In this document: one piece after another, positions 30,459-40,485 of the stretch
How the letters are laid out: each line of letters starts with the position of its first letter
How positions within the stretch are numbered: the first letter of the stretch is position 1
NCBI RefSeq assembly: GCF_026735165.1
Contig: NZ_JAPQES010000004.1
Coordinates: 372,001-436,000 of the forward strand
Length of the DNA: 64,000 bases
DNA from: Clostridium ganghwense
GTDB taxonomy: Bacteria; Bacillota; Clostridia; Clostridiales; Clostridiaceae
Direction of reading: 5' to 3'
Notes under the pieces: generated by a model
The model's input: only the letters and a program-made list of their open reading frames with translations
Databases searched by the model: none
Told to the model about the DNA's origin: nothing
Program-made: the position numbers and the translations under genes

Positions 30459-31519
30459 ATCTGTTTATCTATCATAAATTGTTCTCTTAATCTACGAAGT
30501 CCATTCTTTATAGCCTTAGCTCTAGCTTCTCCTATACCTTCAACATTGTCTAACTCTTCATATGAAGCTTCCATAACTCCCTTAAGTTCTTTAAAGTTGC
30601 TTATAACATTTTCTATTACATTTACAGGTATTCTAGGAATCTTATTAAGCATTCTATACCCTCTTGGAGAAATTAGTGTGTCTACTAAAGGAACACCAAC
30701 ATACCCTAATACCTTAGATAATATATCTAAATCTAAAAGTTCCTCTGATGACATGTTTTGAATTTGCTCATATATCTTATTATAATCTAAATTATTTTGA
30801 CAATAATCTCTAATTAATAAAATTCCATCTTCTTCTACACTTCTTACAAGTTCATTTAATTGCATGGATATAAGTCTTCCCTCGTTACCCAGTTCACATA
30901 TATATCTTTCAACTTCATCTACTATTCTCATAACCATTTCTGTTCTTTGTATAGCTGTTATTACATCAAATAATGTAACTAGATCTTGAAATTCTAGTAG
31001 ATTTAAATTACTCATAACCCTTTCTAAAACAGATACATATTTCTCTAATGTCTGAAGTGCCTGATTTGCTCTTGCAAGTATTATACTGCTGTCTCTCAAA
31101 ACATATTTTATGTTATTTTTATATACTGTGATTATATTTCTTCTTTGAGAAATGGCAACAACTATACATCTAGTTTGTCTTGTAACTCTATGAGCTGTTC
31201 TATGTCTTGTTCCTGTTTCAAATGTTGGAATAGAGGCATCTGGTACTAATTGTGTATTTGCATAAAGTATTTTCTTTAAATCACCGCTAAGTACAATAGC
31301 TCCATCCATTTTTGCAAGTTCATACACATAAGATGGACTATAATCAGAATTAATATTAAAACCACCATCTACTATTCGCATAATTTCTTCACTATCACCA
31401 ATTATTATAAGACCACCTGTTTTGGCTCTTAAAATATTCTCAAGTCCATCTCTTAACTGTGTGCCCGGAGCCATAATCTTTAAAATTTCCATAAGTTTTT
31501 TGTCTTTTTCAAACCTCAC
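30455..31519 (-). CDS. disA: DNA integrity scanning diadenylate cyclase DisA
   Basis: 354-aa octameric DisA, which makes c-di-AMP from ATP and scans DNA for branched structures. The N-terminal DAC domain carries DGA (residues 72-74) and RHRTAHR (105-111). A helical spine follows, and a C-terminal helix-hairpin-helix domain ([22 protein letters not shown]) binds DNA. The start is a GTG after GGAGGG. It lies 37 nt downstream of radA; RadA is known to regulate DisA in relatives. In spore formers it links chromosome integrity to sporulation entry. Confidence 0.97.
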   Translation of the reverse strand: MRFEKDKKLMEILKIMAPGTQLRDGLENILRAKTGGLIIIGDSEEIMRIVDGGFNINSDYSPSYVYELAKMDGAIVLSGDLKKILYANTQLVPDASIPTFETGTRHRTAHRVTRQTRCIVVAISQRRNIITVYKNNIKYVLRDSSIILARANQALQTLEKYVSVLERVMSNLNLLEFQDLVTLFDVITAIQRTEMVMRIVDEVERYICELGNEGRLISMQLNELVRSVEEDGILLIRDYCQNNLDYNKIYEQIQNMSSEELLDLDILSKVLGYVGVPLVDTLISPRGYRMLNKIPRIPVNVIENVISNFKELKGVMEASYEELDNVEGIGEARAKAIKNGLRRLREQFMIDKQI

Positions 31520-31556
31520 CTAATTCCCTCCTTTCTATAATATTTATTTTTTATTA

Positions 31557-32915
31557 TTAAAATACTTTATTTACTGCCTCTCTAAGTGATGAAACTCCTA
31601 TAATATTTTCACTTTTATTAGTCATTTTTTCTCTATTTCTAGATGGTATAACTATATTTTCAAATCCCATTTTCATGCCTTCATTTACTAATCTATCACA
31701 AAGTGAAATCGGTCTAACTTCTCCAGTAAGTCCAACTTCTCCAAAAACTAACATTTTATTCAGTTTGGAATTTTTCCCTTTAGCACTTGATATTAATGCA
31801 ATGGCTAATCCTAAGTCTCCAAAAGTTCCTTCTATGTTAAGTCCACCTACTACATTTACATAAACATCACAATTGTAAAAAGGTATTCTAAGCTTTTTTT
31901 CTAGAACAGCTAGAATTAAATTTAATCTAGCATTATCTACTCCAACGGCTGTTCTTCTTGGCATAACAGCTTTAGTTTCACTTACCAAAGCTTGAATTTC
32001 TACTAAAATCGGACGTGTCCCTTCCATTATACCTATAACTACAGAACCCTCTGAATTAAAATTAGTTTCCTCAAGAAATACTTCGGATGGATTCGATATT
32101 TCTTTAAGACCTTCTTGTCTCATTTCAAAAACTCCAATTTCACTGGTAGTGCCAAAACGATTTTTTAAAGTTCTAAGTATTCTAAATTCTTGGGTCCTTT
32201 CGCCTTCAAAAGAAAGCACTGTGTCAACCATATGCTCTAAAACTCTAGGACCAGCAAGTTCACCTTGCTTTGTAACATGTGCAACTATAAATAAAGGTAT
32301 GTTTTTCGTCTTAGCAATTCTCATAAGCTCATTTGAACATTCTCTAACTTGAGAAACACTTCCTGGAGCTGATGTTATTGAAGGCTTAAATAAAGTTTGA
32401 ACTGAGTCTATAATGACAAATACAGGATTCATACTATTAATATGCTGTTCTATGATTTCTAAATTAGTTTCTGAAAGAATAAATAATTCCGATGATATAT
32501 TTCCAATTCTATCTCCTCTAATTTTTATTTGTTCTGCTGATTCTTCTCCAGACACATATAGTACTTTACCTATTTTGTGTGAAATATTATTTGCAGTTTG
32601 CAATAATATAGTAGATTTCCCTATTCCGGGAGCACCTGATATTAAAGTTAGAGATCCTTTTACCATTCCTCCACCAAGTACTCTATTTAACTCCTTAATA
32701 CCAGTATCATATCTTTCAAATTCTCCAGATTTTATGTTTAATATACTCTCTGGTTTATTATTACTACTAATTCCAGTACTTCTACTTACAACTGGTTTTT
32801 CTTTTCTTTCCTCTACCATACTATTCCATTTACCACATCCTGGACATTTTCCAAACCACTTAGGAGCTTCATATCCACATTCTTGGCATATAAATACATT
32901 TTTACTTTTTGCCAT
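31557..32915 (-). CDS. radA: DNA repair protein RadA (Sms)
   Basis: 452-aa RecA-like branch-migration helicase. The N-terminal zinc finger uses Cys10, Cys13, Cys24 and Cys27. Walker A is GAPGIGKST near residue 95 and the RadA-specific KNRFG motif is in LKNRFGTT. The C-terminal Lon-protease-like domain shows GVDNARLNLILAVLEKK. It acts in recombination intermediate processing. It follows clpC after a terminator and precedes disA in the conserved clpC-radA-disA arrangement. Confidence 0.97.
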   Translation of the reverse strand: MAKSKNVFICQECGYEAPKWFGKCPGCGKWNSMVEERKEKPVVSRSTGISSNNKPESILNIKSGEFERYDTGIKELNRVLGGGMVKGSLTLISGAPGIGKSTILLQTANNISHKIGKVLYVSGEESAEQIKIRGDRIGNISSELFILSETNLEIIEQHINSMNPVFVIIDSVQTLFKPSITSAPGSVSQVRECSNELMRIAKTKNIPLFIVAHVTKQGELAGPRVLEHMVDTVLSFEGERTQEFRILRTLKNRFGTTSEIGVFEMRQEGLKEISNPSEVFLEETNFNSEGSVVIGIMEGTRPILVEIQALVSETKAVMPRRTAVGVDNARLNLILAVLEKKLRIPFYNCDVYVNVVGGLNIEGTFGDLGLAIALISSAKGKNSKLNKMLVFGEVGLTGEVRPISLCDRLVNEGMKMGFENIVIPSRNREKMTNKSENIIGVSSLREAVNKVF

Positions 32916-33046
32916 ATTTTATCACTCCTATTTCATCATACAGAATAATATTATACAACATATTAAAATAAATTTGTATTAAATACAAAATTTTTTTATA
33001 CAAATTTACATTAGTCAATTTTGTAATATATTGTAATTAAATTTTA

Positions 33047-33086
33047 AAAGCCGACAGTACAGCTTAAAGCTGATTCTGTCGGCTTT
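33047..33086 (-). terminator. Terminator of the ctsR-mcsA-mcsB-clpC operon
   Basis: 11-bp GC-containing stem (arms 33047-33057 and 33076-33086), with extra internal pairing, ending in TTTT on the minus strand. It starts 14 nt after the clpC stop codon. Confidence 0.85.
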
Positions 33087-33099
33087 ACATTTTAGTTTA

Positions 33100-35544
33100 T
33101 TAACCATTTATTCCTTCAAATACTAGTTTCTTTTCCTTAACTCTAGCTATTATTCTATCTCCTTTTTTAATATTTCCTTTTAAAATTTCTTCTGATAGTT
33201 TATCTTCTACAGTTTTAGTTATGGTACGTCTAAGTGGTCTAGCACCATAAGTTGGATCAAACCCTTGTTCTGCTAGTATTTTTTCTGTTCCTTCGTCAAA
33301 TTCAATATTTATATTCTGCTGTCTTAATCTATTTCCTACTTCTCTTAGCATAAATTTAACTATTTGTCTTAAATCTTTTTCTACAAGTGAATGGAATACT
33401 ATAATATCATCTATTCTGTTTAAGAATTCCGGTCTAAAAGACCTCTTAAGCTCTTCCATAACATTTTCCTTCATTTTTTCATATTCACTTTCACTTTCAT
33501 TCTCTGATACAGAGAACCCAAGTGATTTTTGTTTTTTAATTGTAGATGCACCAATATTTGAAGTCATTATAATTATTGTATTTTTAAAATTTACAGTCTT
33601 TCCTTTTCCATCTGTAAGTATTCCATCTTCTAGAATTTGAAGTAAAATATTAAATACGTCTGGATGCGCTTTCTCAACCTCATCAAATAATACTACTGAA
33701 TATGGATTACGTCTAACCTTTTCAGTTAGCTGACCACCTTCTTCAAACCCTACATATCCTGGAGGAGAACCTATAAGTCTTGATACAGCATGTTTTTCCA
33801 TATATTCCGACATATCAATTCTAATTATATTATTTTCCTCTCCAAACATTGCTTCTGCTAAAGCTTTTGAAAGTTCAGTCTTACCTACTCCTGTAGGTCC
33901 TAAAAAAATAAATGATCCTATTGGTCGTTTTGGATCCTTAAGTCCTACTCTAGCACGTCTTACAGCTCTTGAAATTGACTTAACTGCCTCATCTTGACCT
34001 ACAACTCTCTTATGCAAAATTTCTTCTAATTTTAATAATCTTTCTGCTTCAGTTTCAGTAAGTTTTTCAACGGGAACATTCGTCCATTTAGCAACTACCT
34101 GTGCTATTTGCTCTTCCGAAACAACTTGCGTTGAAACTTGATTTTGCTTTTTCCAATCATTCTTAAAGCTATCCCATTTTTCTTTCAATTCTTTCTCTTT
34201 ATCTCTAAGACTTGCTGCCTTTTCAAAATCTTGAACTCTTATAGCATCTTCTTTTTCTCCCTTAGTTTTTTCTAACTCTTCTTCTAAATTTTTTAGGTCT
34301 GGTGGTGCTGTTAAATTCTGAATTCTTACTTTTGCTCCAGCCTCATCAATTAAATCTATAGCCTTATCTGGTAAATATCTATCTGTAATGTATCTATCTG
34401 ATAAATTTACTGCAGATTCTATAGCTTCATCTGTAATTTTAACTCCGTGATGAGCTTCATACTTATCTCTCAATCCTTTTAGAATAAGGATTGATTCTTC
34501 CTTACTAGGCTCTCCAACTGTAACTGGCTGAAATCTTCTCTCAAGAGCTGAGTCCTTTTCTATATACTTTCTATATTCATTTATAGTTGTAGCACCTATA
34601 CACTGTATTTCTCCTCTTGCGAGAGCTGGCTTTAATATATTTGAAGCATCTATAGCACCTTCTGCTCCTCCAGCTCCTATCATTGTATGGATTTCATCAA
34701 TAAATAAAATTACATTTCCAGCTTTATTTATCTCTCCCATAACCTTCTTAAGTCTCTCTTCAAATTCTCCTCTATATTTTGATCCTGCAATCATTGATGA
34801 AAGATCTAATGTTACAACACGTTTATCTTTTAATATTTCTGGAATGTTTCCACTTACTATTCTCTGTGCCAAACCTTCTGCAATAGCAGTTTTACCTACT
34901 CCTGGATCACCTATTAAACAAGGATTATTCTTAATTCTCCTACAAAGAATTTCAAGTACTCTTTGTGTTTCCTTATCTCTTCCAATTACAGGATCAAGCT
35001 TTTCTTCTTCTGCCATAACAGTCAAATCTCTTCCATACTGATCTAAAGTTGGAGTATTATTATTTACCTTTGCTTTACTTGGAACTGCTCCTCCTTGTTG
35101 ATGTTCTGGATTAAATCCCTTTAACAAATTCTTTTCAACTTTTTCAAAATCTAGTCCTAAGTTACTTAAAATAGTATATGCAACACCTTCTGACTCTCTT
35201 ATTAAAGCTAATAAAATATGTTCAGGTGTAATGTAATTATGATTTAGCTTTCTAGCTTCTAGTAAACTTAGCTCTAGTAGTCTTTTAGTTCTAGGTGTTA
35301 GTGGAATTTCATTTCTATATAAATTCATTTCACCTTTGCCTTCATATTCTTCAACAAGTTCTTTTACTTTTTCTTCAGTTATTTTATTTTCATTTAATAA
35401 TTTTTTTCCTACACCCTCATTTTCTTTTAAAATACCAAGTAATATATGCTCTGTTCCAACATAGCCATGTTTAAAAGCTTGAGCTGCTTCTTGAGCATAA
35501 TATAATACCTTCTGTGCTCTTTCACTAAATCTTCCAAACATCAT
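33100..35544 (-). CDS. clpC: ATP-dependent Clp protease ATPase subunit ClpC
   Basis: 814-aa Hsp100 unfoldase that works with ClpP and removes damaged or arginine-phosphorylated proteins. It has two N-terminal Clp repeats (about 1-150) and AAA-1 with Walker [10 protein letters not shown] (near 213). The middle domain contains a UVR-like helix pair, which receives adaptors such as MecA or McsB. AAA-2 has GPTGVGKTE (near 553) and GYVGFEEGG, and the C-terminal D2-small domain follows. It is the last gene of the CtsR regulon operon. Confidence 0.98.
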   Translation of the reverse strand: MMFGRFSERAQKVLYYAQEAAQAFKHGYVGTEHILLGILKENEGVGKKLLNENKITEEKVKELVEEYEGKGEMNLYRNEIPLTPRTKRLLELSLLEARKLNHNYITPEHILLALIRESEGVAYTILSNLGLDFEKVEKNLLKGFNPEHQQGGAVPSKAKVNNNTPTLDQYGRDLTVMAEEEKLDPVIGRDKETQRVLEILCRRIKNNPCLIGDPGVGKTAIAEGLAQRIVSGNIPEILKDKRVVTLDLSSMIAGSKYRGEFEERLKKVMGEINKAGNVILFIDEIHTMIGAGGAEGAIDASNILKPALARGEIQCIGATTINEYRKYIEKDSALERRFQPVTVGEPSKEESILILKGLRDKYEAHHGVKITDEAIESAVNLSDRYITDRYLPDKAIDLIDEAGAKVRIQNLTAPPDLKNLEEELEKTKGEKEDAIRVQDFEKAASLRDKEKELKEKWDSFKNDWKKQNQVSTQVVSEEQIAQVVAKWTNVPVEKLTETEAERLLKLEEILHKRVVGQDEAVKSISRAVRRARVGLKDPKRPIGSFIFLGPTGVGKTELSKALAEAMFGEENNIIRIDMSEYMEKHAVSRLIGSPPGYVGFEEGGQLTEKVRRNPYSVVLFDEVEKAHPDVFNILLQILEDGILTDGKGKTVNFKNTIIIMTSNIGASTIKKQKSLGFSVSENESESEYEKMKENVMEELKRSFRPEFLNRIDDIIVFHSLVEKDLRQIVKFMLREVGNRLRQQNINIEFDEGTEKILAEQGFDPTYGARPLRRTITKTVEDKLSEEILKGNIKKGDRIIARVKEKKLVFEGING

Positions 35545-35564
35545 AATAAACGCACCTCCTTAGT

Positions 35565-36599
35565 TTATAAGCTCATTATTTTTAGTCTTTCTTTAACTAG
35601 TTGAGCCCTTTTTAAATCTCTCTGCTTTTCTGTAAGTTTATCTTGAGAACCTTTCTGAATAGTTGCTGGTTGAATATCCACCAGAAGTTTATTCAAAACA
35701 GTATTATCAATATCTTTAATTATTCCCATTTCTACTCCCAATCTTACATTAGAAAGTAAATTTAATGCTTCATTTGAATTAAGCATAACAGCTGATTTCA
35801 ATATTCCGGCTGATCTAAATATCTTATCCTCTACTTCATATTTCCTTTTACTGAAAATTCTCTCTCTCGTTATTTTTTCTTGATTAATTACTTGATTTAT
35901 AACCCCAGTTAAATTAGTTAGAATTTCTTCCTCACTAAGCCCTAAAGTAACTTGATTTGAAATTTGATATAAATTTCCTTCTCCTTTTGAACCCTCACCA
36001 TACAATCCTCTTATAGTCATTCCTACTTGAGTTAAACCATTAAAAAGGCCTGTTATCTCTTTATTCATAGTTAGAGCTGGTAAATGTACCATAACAGAAG
36101 CACGTAACCCCGTTCCAAGATTTGTTGGACATGAAGTTAAATAACCAAGTTTTTCATGAAAAGCATAATCAAGCTTTTCTTCTAATAAATCATCTAATTT
36201 ATTTGTATATTCATAAGCTTCTTTTAAATTTAAACCACCAGTTATACTTTGAAGTCTTATATGATCCTCTTCATTTATCATAATACTTACAGTTTCATCA
36301 TTGCCTAGTATAAAAGCTGATTCTTGATTATTACTTATAAGTTTATTACTTATTAAATGTTTTTCTAAATATGATATATTAGATATATCATCACTCTGCC
36401 ATAAATAAATAGTCTTATATTGTTCTTCCATATAAGGTACTGAATAAAAAGCATCTTCAACCTTTTTAACTACATCCTTTGCTTCTTCTACATTAAGCTT
36501 ATTAGGGAAAGGAATGTTTTTAATATTTCTTGCAAGTCTTATCCTGCTGCTTATTACAACATTATCATTTTCACTTTTAGTTTCTAACCAATTTTTCAT
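35565..36599 (-). CDS. mcsB: Protein arginine kinase McsB
   Basis: 344-aa phosphagen-kinase-fold protein arginine kinase; phospho-Arg marks clients for ClpCP. ISSRIRLARNIKNIPFPNK (about 17-35) is the nucleotide-binding Arg segment, and the guanidino-kinase loop appears in LTSCPTNLGTGLRASVMVHLPAL with the catalytic Cys (CPTN). It is preceded by mcsA (McsA activates McsB) and followed by clpC at 20 nt. Its targets in Bacillus include CtsR. Confidence 0.97.
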   Translation of the reverse strand: MKNWLETKSENDNVVISSRIRLARNIKNIPFPNKLNVEEAKDVVKKVEDAFYSVPYMEEQYKTIYLWQSDDISNISYLEKHLISNKLISNNQESAFILGNDETVSIMINEEDHIRLQSITGGLNLKEAYEYTNKLDDLLEEKLDYAFHEKLGYLTSCPTNLGTGLRASVMVHLPALTMNKEITGLFNGLTQVGMTIRGLYGEGSKGEGNLYQISNQVTLGLSEEEILTNLTGVINQVINQEKITRERIFSKRKYEVEDKIFRSAGILKSAVMLNSNEALNLLSNVRLGVEMGIIKDIDNTVLNKLLVDIQPATIQKGSQDKLTEKQRDLKRAQLVKERLKIMSL

Positions 36600-36614
36600 A
36601 ACAGCACCCCCATC

Positions 36615-37145
36615 CTATTTATCATTTTCAAGTTTATCTTTTTCTATTTCTCTTATTTCATCTCTAATTTCTGCTGCTCTTTCATACTCCTCCATAGCAA
36701 CAGCTTTTTGAAGCTCTTCTTTCAGCTTTAAAAGCCTTTGCCTTTGAACTATATCTTTACCTGATTTTCTAGGTATTTTCCCTACATGTTCAGCATTACT
36801 CTGAACCCCTTTAATAACTGACATAATTGTTGGTTTAAAATTCTCATAGCATTGACTGCATCCTAACAATCCTTTCTCCTTGAATTCTCTATATGTTGCC
36901 CCACAATTTTTGCAAGTTAAGACAACTGATTTGTTGTTTTTAGAAGGTATATTCACATAATCCATAAGACCACTCAATATATTTTGGAATGAAAATGGAG
37001 TGATTATATCCATATCTGGAACTATATTAAACTCTTCACTTTTCCCAGCACACTCTGGACATAGCTTTATTTCCTGTTTAACCCCATTAATTATCTTTGT
37101 TATATGAATGGTAGCTTCATTTTTTTTACAAACATCACATAACAT
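36615..37145 (-). CDS. mcsA: McsA, activator of McsB
   Basis: 176-aa zinc-binding protein. CxxC pairs lie at Cys3/Cys6 and Cys29/Cys32, with a second zinc ribbon in LTCKNCGATYREF and GCSQCY. A C-terminal UVR motif (KLKEELQKAVAMEEYERAAEIRDEI) matches the ClpC/UvrB interaction helix hairpin. It enhances McsB kinase activity and tethers it to ClpC in relatives. The gap to mcsB is 15 nt, so translation is probably coupled. Confidence 0.95.
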   Translation of the reverse strand: MLCDVCKKNEATIHITKIINGVKQEIKLCPECAGKSEEFNIVPDMDIITPFSFQNILSGLMDYVNIPSKNNKSVVLTCKNCGATYREFKEKGLLGCSQCYENFKPTIMSVIKGVQSNAEHVGKIPRKSGKDIVQRQRLLKLKEELQKAVAMEEYERAAEIRDEIREIEKDKLENDK

Positions 37146-37251
37146 AAAATCACCTCTTTATTATTTTACAATTTACAGTTGTAGTAGTTTTTGTTGCTAT
37201 AAAACTTTTCATTAAATTCCCCTTTTAATATTTTACCATATTTTTCTAATA

Positions 37252-37710
37252 TTATAACAATATAACCCTTAGCATTGCCTTCAAAATCTCTGCTCTTATG
37301 TTATTTTTGTTTTCTGGTGGAACTAGTAGGCTTCTATCGTTAATTGCAGCTTTCATTATATTTGCTTCTTTTATATTTATTATCTTCCTATCAACTAATC
37401 CCTGTATAATTATTTTAGAAGTACCATAAGTAATACTGCCACCTATTTTTTCGTTAATAATCCTTCTTAAAGGTTCATTATTTTCATACTGTATTCTTCT
37501 TATTTTTATGCATCCTCCTCCCCCTCTTCTGCTTTCAACATAGTATCCACTATCTGTTGAAAATCTTGTAGTTAAAACATAATTTATTTGTGAGGGAGCA
37601 CAACTAAAGTGATTGGCTAGCTCATTTCTTCCAATTTCAAGTTCTTTTTCTCCTGTTTCTTCTAAAAGTTCTTTTATAAATTCTTCTATAATATCTGAAA
37701 GCCTCGGCAT
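37252..37710 (-). CDS. ctsR: Transcriptional repressor CtsR
   Basis: 152-aa heat-sensing repressor of clp genes. The N-terminal winged HTH reads NELANHFSCAPSQINYVLTTRF, the beta-wing glycine-rich thermosensor is RRGGGGCIKI, and a C-terminal dimerisation domain follows. It is the first gene of ctsR-mcsA-mcsB-clpC. Three CtsR heptads (37730-37753) lie over the transcription start, so autorepression is expected. McsB and ClpC relieve it on stress. Confidence 0.97.
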   Translation of the reverse strand: MPRLSDIIEEFIKELLEETGEKELEIGRNELANHFSCAPSQINYVLTTRFSTDSGYYVESRRGGGGCIKIRRIQYENNEPLRRIINEKIGGSITYGTSKIIIQGLVDRKIINIKEANIMKAAINDRSLLVPPENKNNIRAEILKAMLRVILL

Positions 37711-37729
37711 CTTTTCACCCCTAACTGAC

Positions 37730-37753
37730 TTTGTCTTTCTTTGACCTTTGACT
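37730..37753 (-). promoter_or_regulatory. CtsR operator (three heptads)
   Basis: On the minus strand AGTCAAA (37747-37753), GGTCAAA (37740-37746) and AGACAAA (37730-37736). The last two, with a 3-nt spacer, match the canonical tandem RGTCAAA-N3-RGTCAAA operator with one change. The third heptad abuts directly. The site covers the start of transcription, just after the -10 at 37761-37766. Confidence 0.9.
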
Positions 37754-37760
37754 TACTTTT

Positions 37761-37789
37761 ATATTATTACTAATATATTTTTTATTCAA
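37761..37789 (-). promoter_or_regulatory. ctsR operon promoter
   Basis: Minus-strand TTGAAT (37784-37789), 17-nt spacer, TAATAT (37761-37766). The remaining 37790-38060 spacer is AT-rich; I see no further gene or structured element there apart from the ribosome binding site of the next plus-strand gene. Confidence 0.65.
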
Positions 37790-38060
37790 TTCTGAAAATT
37801 TATTATTGATTAGATTATTTAAGCTATATTCAAATTTATCTTAATATTTCTTTACATTACTCAAAATTACTAATATTTTCATAGTATTTTAAATTTATTT
37901 TACTAATGATTCATTTATTTGTGAAAATAGTTTTCCCCAAAACTGATATTTTATTGCCTAGATATAATATTATAACTTAATATTGTATTTATAATTTGTA
38001 TCAAAATTTTCCAAATTGATATTAAAACAATATTTGAAAAATATATAGGAGTGGTATATT

Positions 38061-38519
38061 ATGCGTATTACTTGTGATGTGGATTGTAACATGGGTTATA
38101 TTACTCTAATGCCCTCAAGACATTTTGGTAATTATAAAAGTAATTTGAATCAATATTATAAAGATATTGATTTAGAAATTCCTATTCTTAAAGGAAATCA
38201 TTTATCAAAAAAGCTAGAAAATATGAAATTAATGAATAAAACTTATAAAAGGGCATTATATGGTGCAGATGCAGATATAGATTCAGAATATGGTAATGAT
38301 ATAGATAATGATGGATATATAACAGGCATAGAATTAACTCTGAAAAAGAACAAATTTATCCAGCTTATACGAAGCAAAGCATTTAGAATTTATGAGATAT
38401 CTTTGAATGAAAAAAATTTTCATTTAATAACTTTTGATTTACCTGATATTACTTTCAATAGTAAAAATGTTATATATCCACTAACAGAGAAAAATGACTC
38501 ATATTATGTATCTAAATAA
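38061..38519 (+). CDS. Orphan 152-aa protein with Asp-rich loop
   Basis: Function not recognised. The first residues (ITCDVDCNMGYITLMP) and the motif DIDNDGYITGIEL resemble the small DUF2283 fold, where a D-x-DG-x-(I/V)-x-GIE signature is usual. The Asp-rich segment DADIDSEYGNDIDNDG also resembles a calcium-binding loop. No signal peptide and no membrane segment are visible, so it is probably cytosolic. AGGAG precedes the ATG. It stands alone between the divergent ctsR operon and the PLP-enzyme gene. Confidence 0.75.
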   Translation: MRITCDVDCNMGYITLMPSRHFGNYKSNLNQYYKDIDLEIPILKGNHLSKKLENMKLMNKTYKRALYGADADIDSEYGNDIDNDGYITGIELTLKKNKFIQLIRSKAFRIYEISLNEKNFHLITFDLPDITFNSKNVIYPLTEKNDSYYVSK

Positions 38520-38677
38520 TACACCGATTTATTAAAAAATGAATGGGAAAATTCTTTATTAGTCACTGAATAAGGCTTAGGTGAATAAAATTTAATAAGG
38601 ATAAATAAATATATACAATATATAATTTATTAGATAAATCAACACTTAGTATATTCAATTACCTAGGAGGAATATTT

Positions 38678-40051
38678 ATGAATAGTATGTGTTATTATCC
38701 AACCTACGAAGAAATGCTATATCCTGAAAAGATAGATAACTCTTGTAGAGAAAAGGCTATCAAAGCATTAAAAAAGGATGAATTAAATTCTATAAATTTA
38801 TTTAATATTACATGGAAAGATAAAAGTAATAAAGTTAGAAAGCTAGTTCTTCCAAAAGAACTTACTGGAGTTAACGCAAATATACTAGTTTTACTTGGAA
38901 ATGATTTTCCATCAGGTTCTCATAAAGTTGGACCTGCCTATGCAACTTTAATAGAAAGCTATTTAGATGGCAATATGATACCTGGAAAACACACCTTATT
39001 AGCTCCATCCACAGGAAACTTTGGTATAGGAGCAGCCTATATATGCAAACTTATGGGATATGACTCCATAGTTGTTATGCCTGAAAATGTAAGTAACGAA
39101 AGACATGAAAGAATAAAAAAATACGGTGGAAAACTTTCTCTAACTCCACCAAGTGAATCTGATGTTATATTTACGTTAGAAAAAACCTATGAACTTGCTA
39201 AAAATAATTCAAACTATAGAGTATTAGCTCAATTTGAGTTTTTCTCAAATTATAGATTTCATAGATATGTTACAGGAAATTCTGCAATAGAAGCTGCTAA
39301 AAATATAGGAAATGGTAAAATCGCCTGTTTCTGTTCTGCTCCTGGTTCTGGTGGCACTTTAGCTGCTGGAGATGAAATCAAAAAAGTCTTTTCTCAGTGT
39401 CAAGTTACAGCTGTAGAACCTTTTGAATGTTCAACCCTTTCAAATGGACGCAGAGGTCAGCATAGAATTGAAGGCATAGGAGATAAAATGTGTACTTTAA
39501 TTCACAATGTATTAAATACAGATTATATAGCCTGCATTAAGGAAAAAGAGGCTATGCTTGGCTTTAAGATTCTTCATGACTATGGAAAAGCTCTTGAAGA
39601 AGTAGGTGTTAGTAGTAAGCTTGCTCAATATATGAAAAACATTTTTGGTCCTTCTGGAATTTGTAATATTCTTGGTGCAATAAAAATGGCTAAATATTTA
39701 AATTTAGGATCTGATGATAACGTTGTAACAATAGCTACTGACGGTTTTGATAGGTATGGTTCCGTTCTAAAAAAATTAAATAAAGAATTCAAAGAAGATA
39801 ATAATTCAACAGTAAAACAATGGATAAAAGATGTATTTTTAAATCAAGATATAAATGAAATTTATGATTTTAGAAGCAGTGAAGCAAAAGAAAGATTATA
39901 CAAACAAAAGGAAAAAGATTGGCTTCACTTTGGTCATTCAAAAGAATATTTAGATTCTATGAGAACTATGAATTTTTGGGATAGAGAATACGTTAAAATT
40001 AACGATTACAATGAGAAAATTAAAAAATTCAGAAACAAACATATGATATAA
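38678..40051 (+). CDS. PLP-dependent fold-type II enzyme (cysteine synthase-like)
   Basis: 457 aa. The predicted Schiff-base lysine is Lys83 in PSGSHKVGPAY. STGNFGIGAAY is the substrate-binding loop and CSAPGSGGTLAAGDEIKK the phosphate-binding Gly-rich loop, typical of the tryptophan-synthase-beta/cysteine-synthase superfamily. It is about 140 residues longer than CysK: an extra ~45 N-terminal residues plus ~100 charged C-terminal residues (SSEAKERLYKQKEKDWLHFG). The exact reaction (beta-replacement or beta-elimination) cannot be deduced. The ribosome binding site is AGGAGG. Confidence 0.88.
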   Translation: MNSMCYYPTYEEMLYPEKIDNSCREKAIKALKKDELNSINLFNITWKDKSNKVRKLVLPKELTGVNANILVLLGNDFPSGSHKVGPAYATLIESYLDGNMIPGKHTLLAPSTGNFGIGAAYICKLMGYDSIVVMPENVSNERHERIKKYGGKLSLTPPSESDVIFTLEKTYELAKNNSNYRVLAQFEFFSNYRFHRYVTGNSAIEAAKNIGNGKIACFCSAPGSGGTLAAGDEIKKVFSQCQVTAVEPFECSTLSNGRRGQHRIEGIGDKMCTLIHNVLNTDYIACIKEKEAMLGFKILHDYGKALEEVGVSSKLAQYMKNIFGPSGICNILGAIKMAKYLNLGSDDNVVTIATDGFDRYGSVLKKLNKEFKEDNNSTVKQWIKDVFLNQDINEIYDFRSSEAKERLYKQKEKDWLHFGHSKEYLDSMRTMNFWDREYVKINDYNEKIKKFRNKHMI

Positions 40052-40092
40052 TAAGATATTAAAAATTTTAATACAATATTAGGAGACATCTT

Positions 40093-40443
40093 ATGAAAAA
40101 ATTTTTTATATCCTTATTAAAAACTATTTTAAAGATGATTATTTTAATTACTGCTACCTTTGTAATGTGTTTTGCCATAAGCTACTTTAAACACTCTAAC
40201 TTAAACAATGCTTTAAGGTTTACCGGTCTTGTCTACATGCTTGTTGGCCTTTTAAGCAATCTTGGTAGTGCTTCTTTTATGGGTAATATGAAATTTTTAC
40301 AAGCTCGTAGTGCTGGCTATAGAGAATCCTTTGAAAATACCGAAGATGATTTTCGGCTAAGAGATTCGTCTCTAAAGTTTATGGCTTTCATGGCAATAAG
40401 CGGTTTTATACTTTGTATGTTGAGCTATATGATAAAAATTTAG
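40093..40443 (+). CDS. Small membrane protein
   Basis: 116 aa with three predicted membrane segments: about 12-30, 42-64 and 95-113. A loop after the second (MGNMKFLQARSAGYRESFENTEDDFRL) carries charged residues. It looks like small DUF3899-type membrane proteins, but I am unsure. It follows the PLP-enzyme gene by about 40 nt with an AGGAG site, so it is probably cotranscribed. It ends at a bidirectional terminator shared with the convergent VWA operon. Confidence 0.8.
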   Translation: MKKFFISLLKTILKMIILITATFVMCFAISYFKHSNLNNALRFTGLVYMLVGLLSNLGSASFMGNMKFLQARSAGYRESFENTEDDFRLRDSSLKFMAFMAISGFILCMLSYMIKI

Positions 40444-40450
40444 TAATAAC

Positions 40451-40479
40451 AAAACCACAGCCTTTATGACTGTGGTTTT
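40451..40479. terminator. Bidirectional terminator at 40.46 kb
   Basis: 10-bp perfect stem AAAACCACAG/CTGTGGTTTT (40451-40460, 40470-40479) with T/A tracts on both sides. It separates the plus-strand unit from the end of the MoxR-VWA operon. Confidence 0.85.
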
Positions 40480-40485
40480 ACATAT

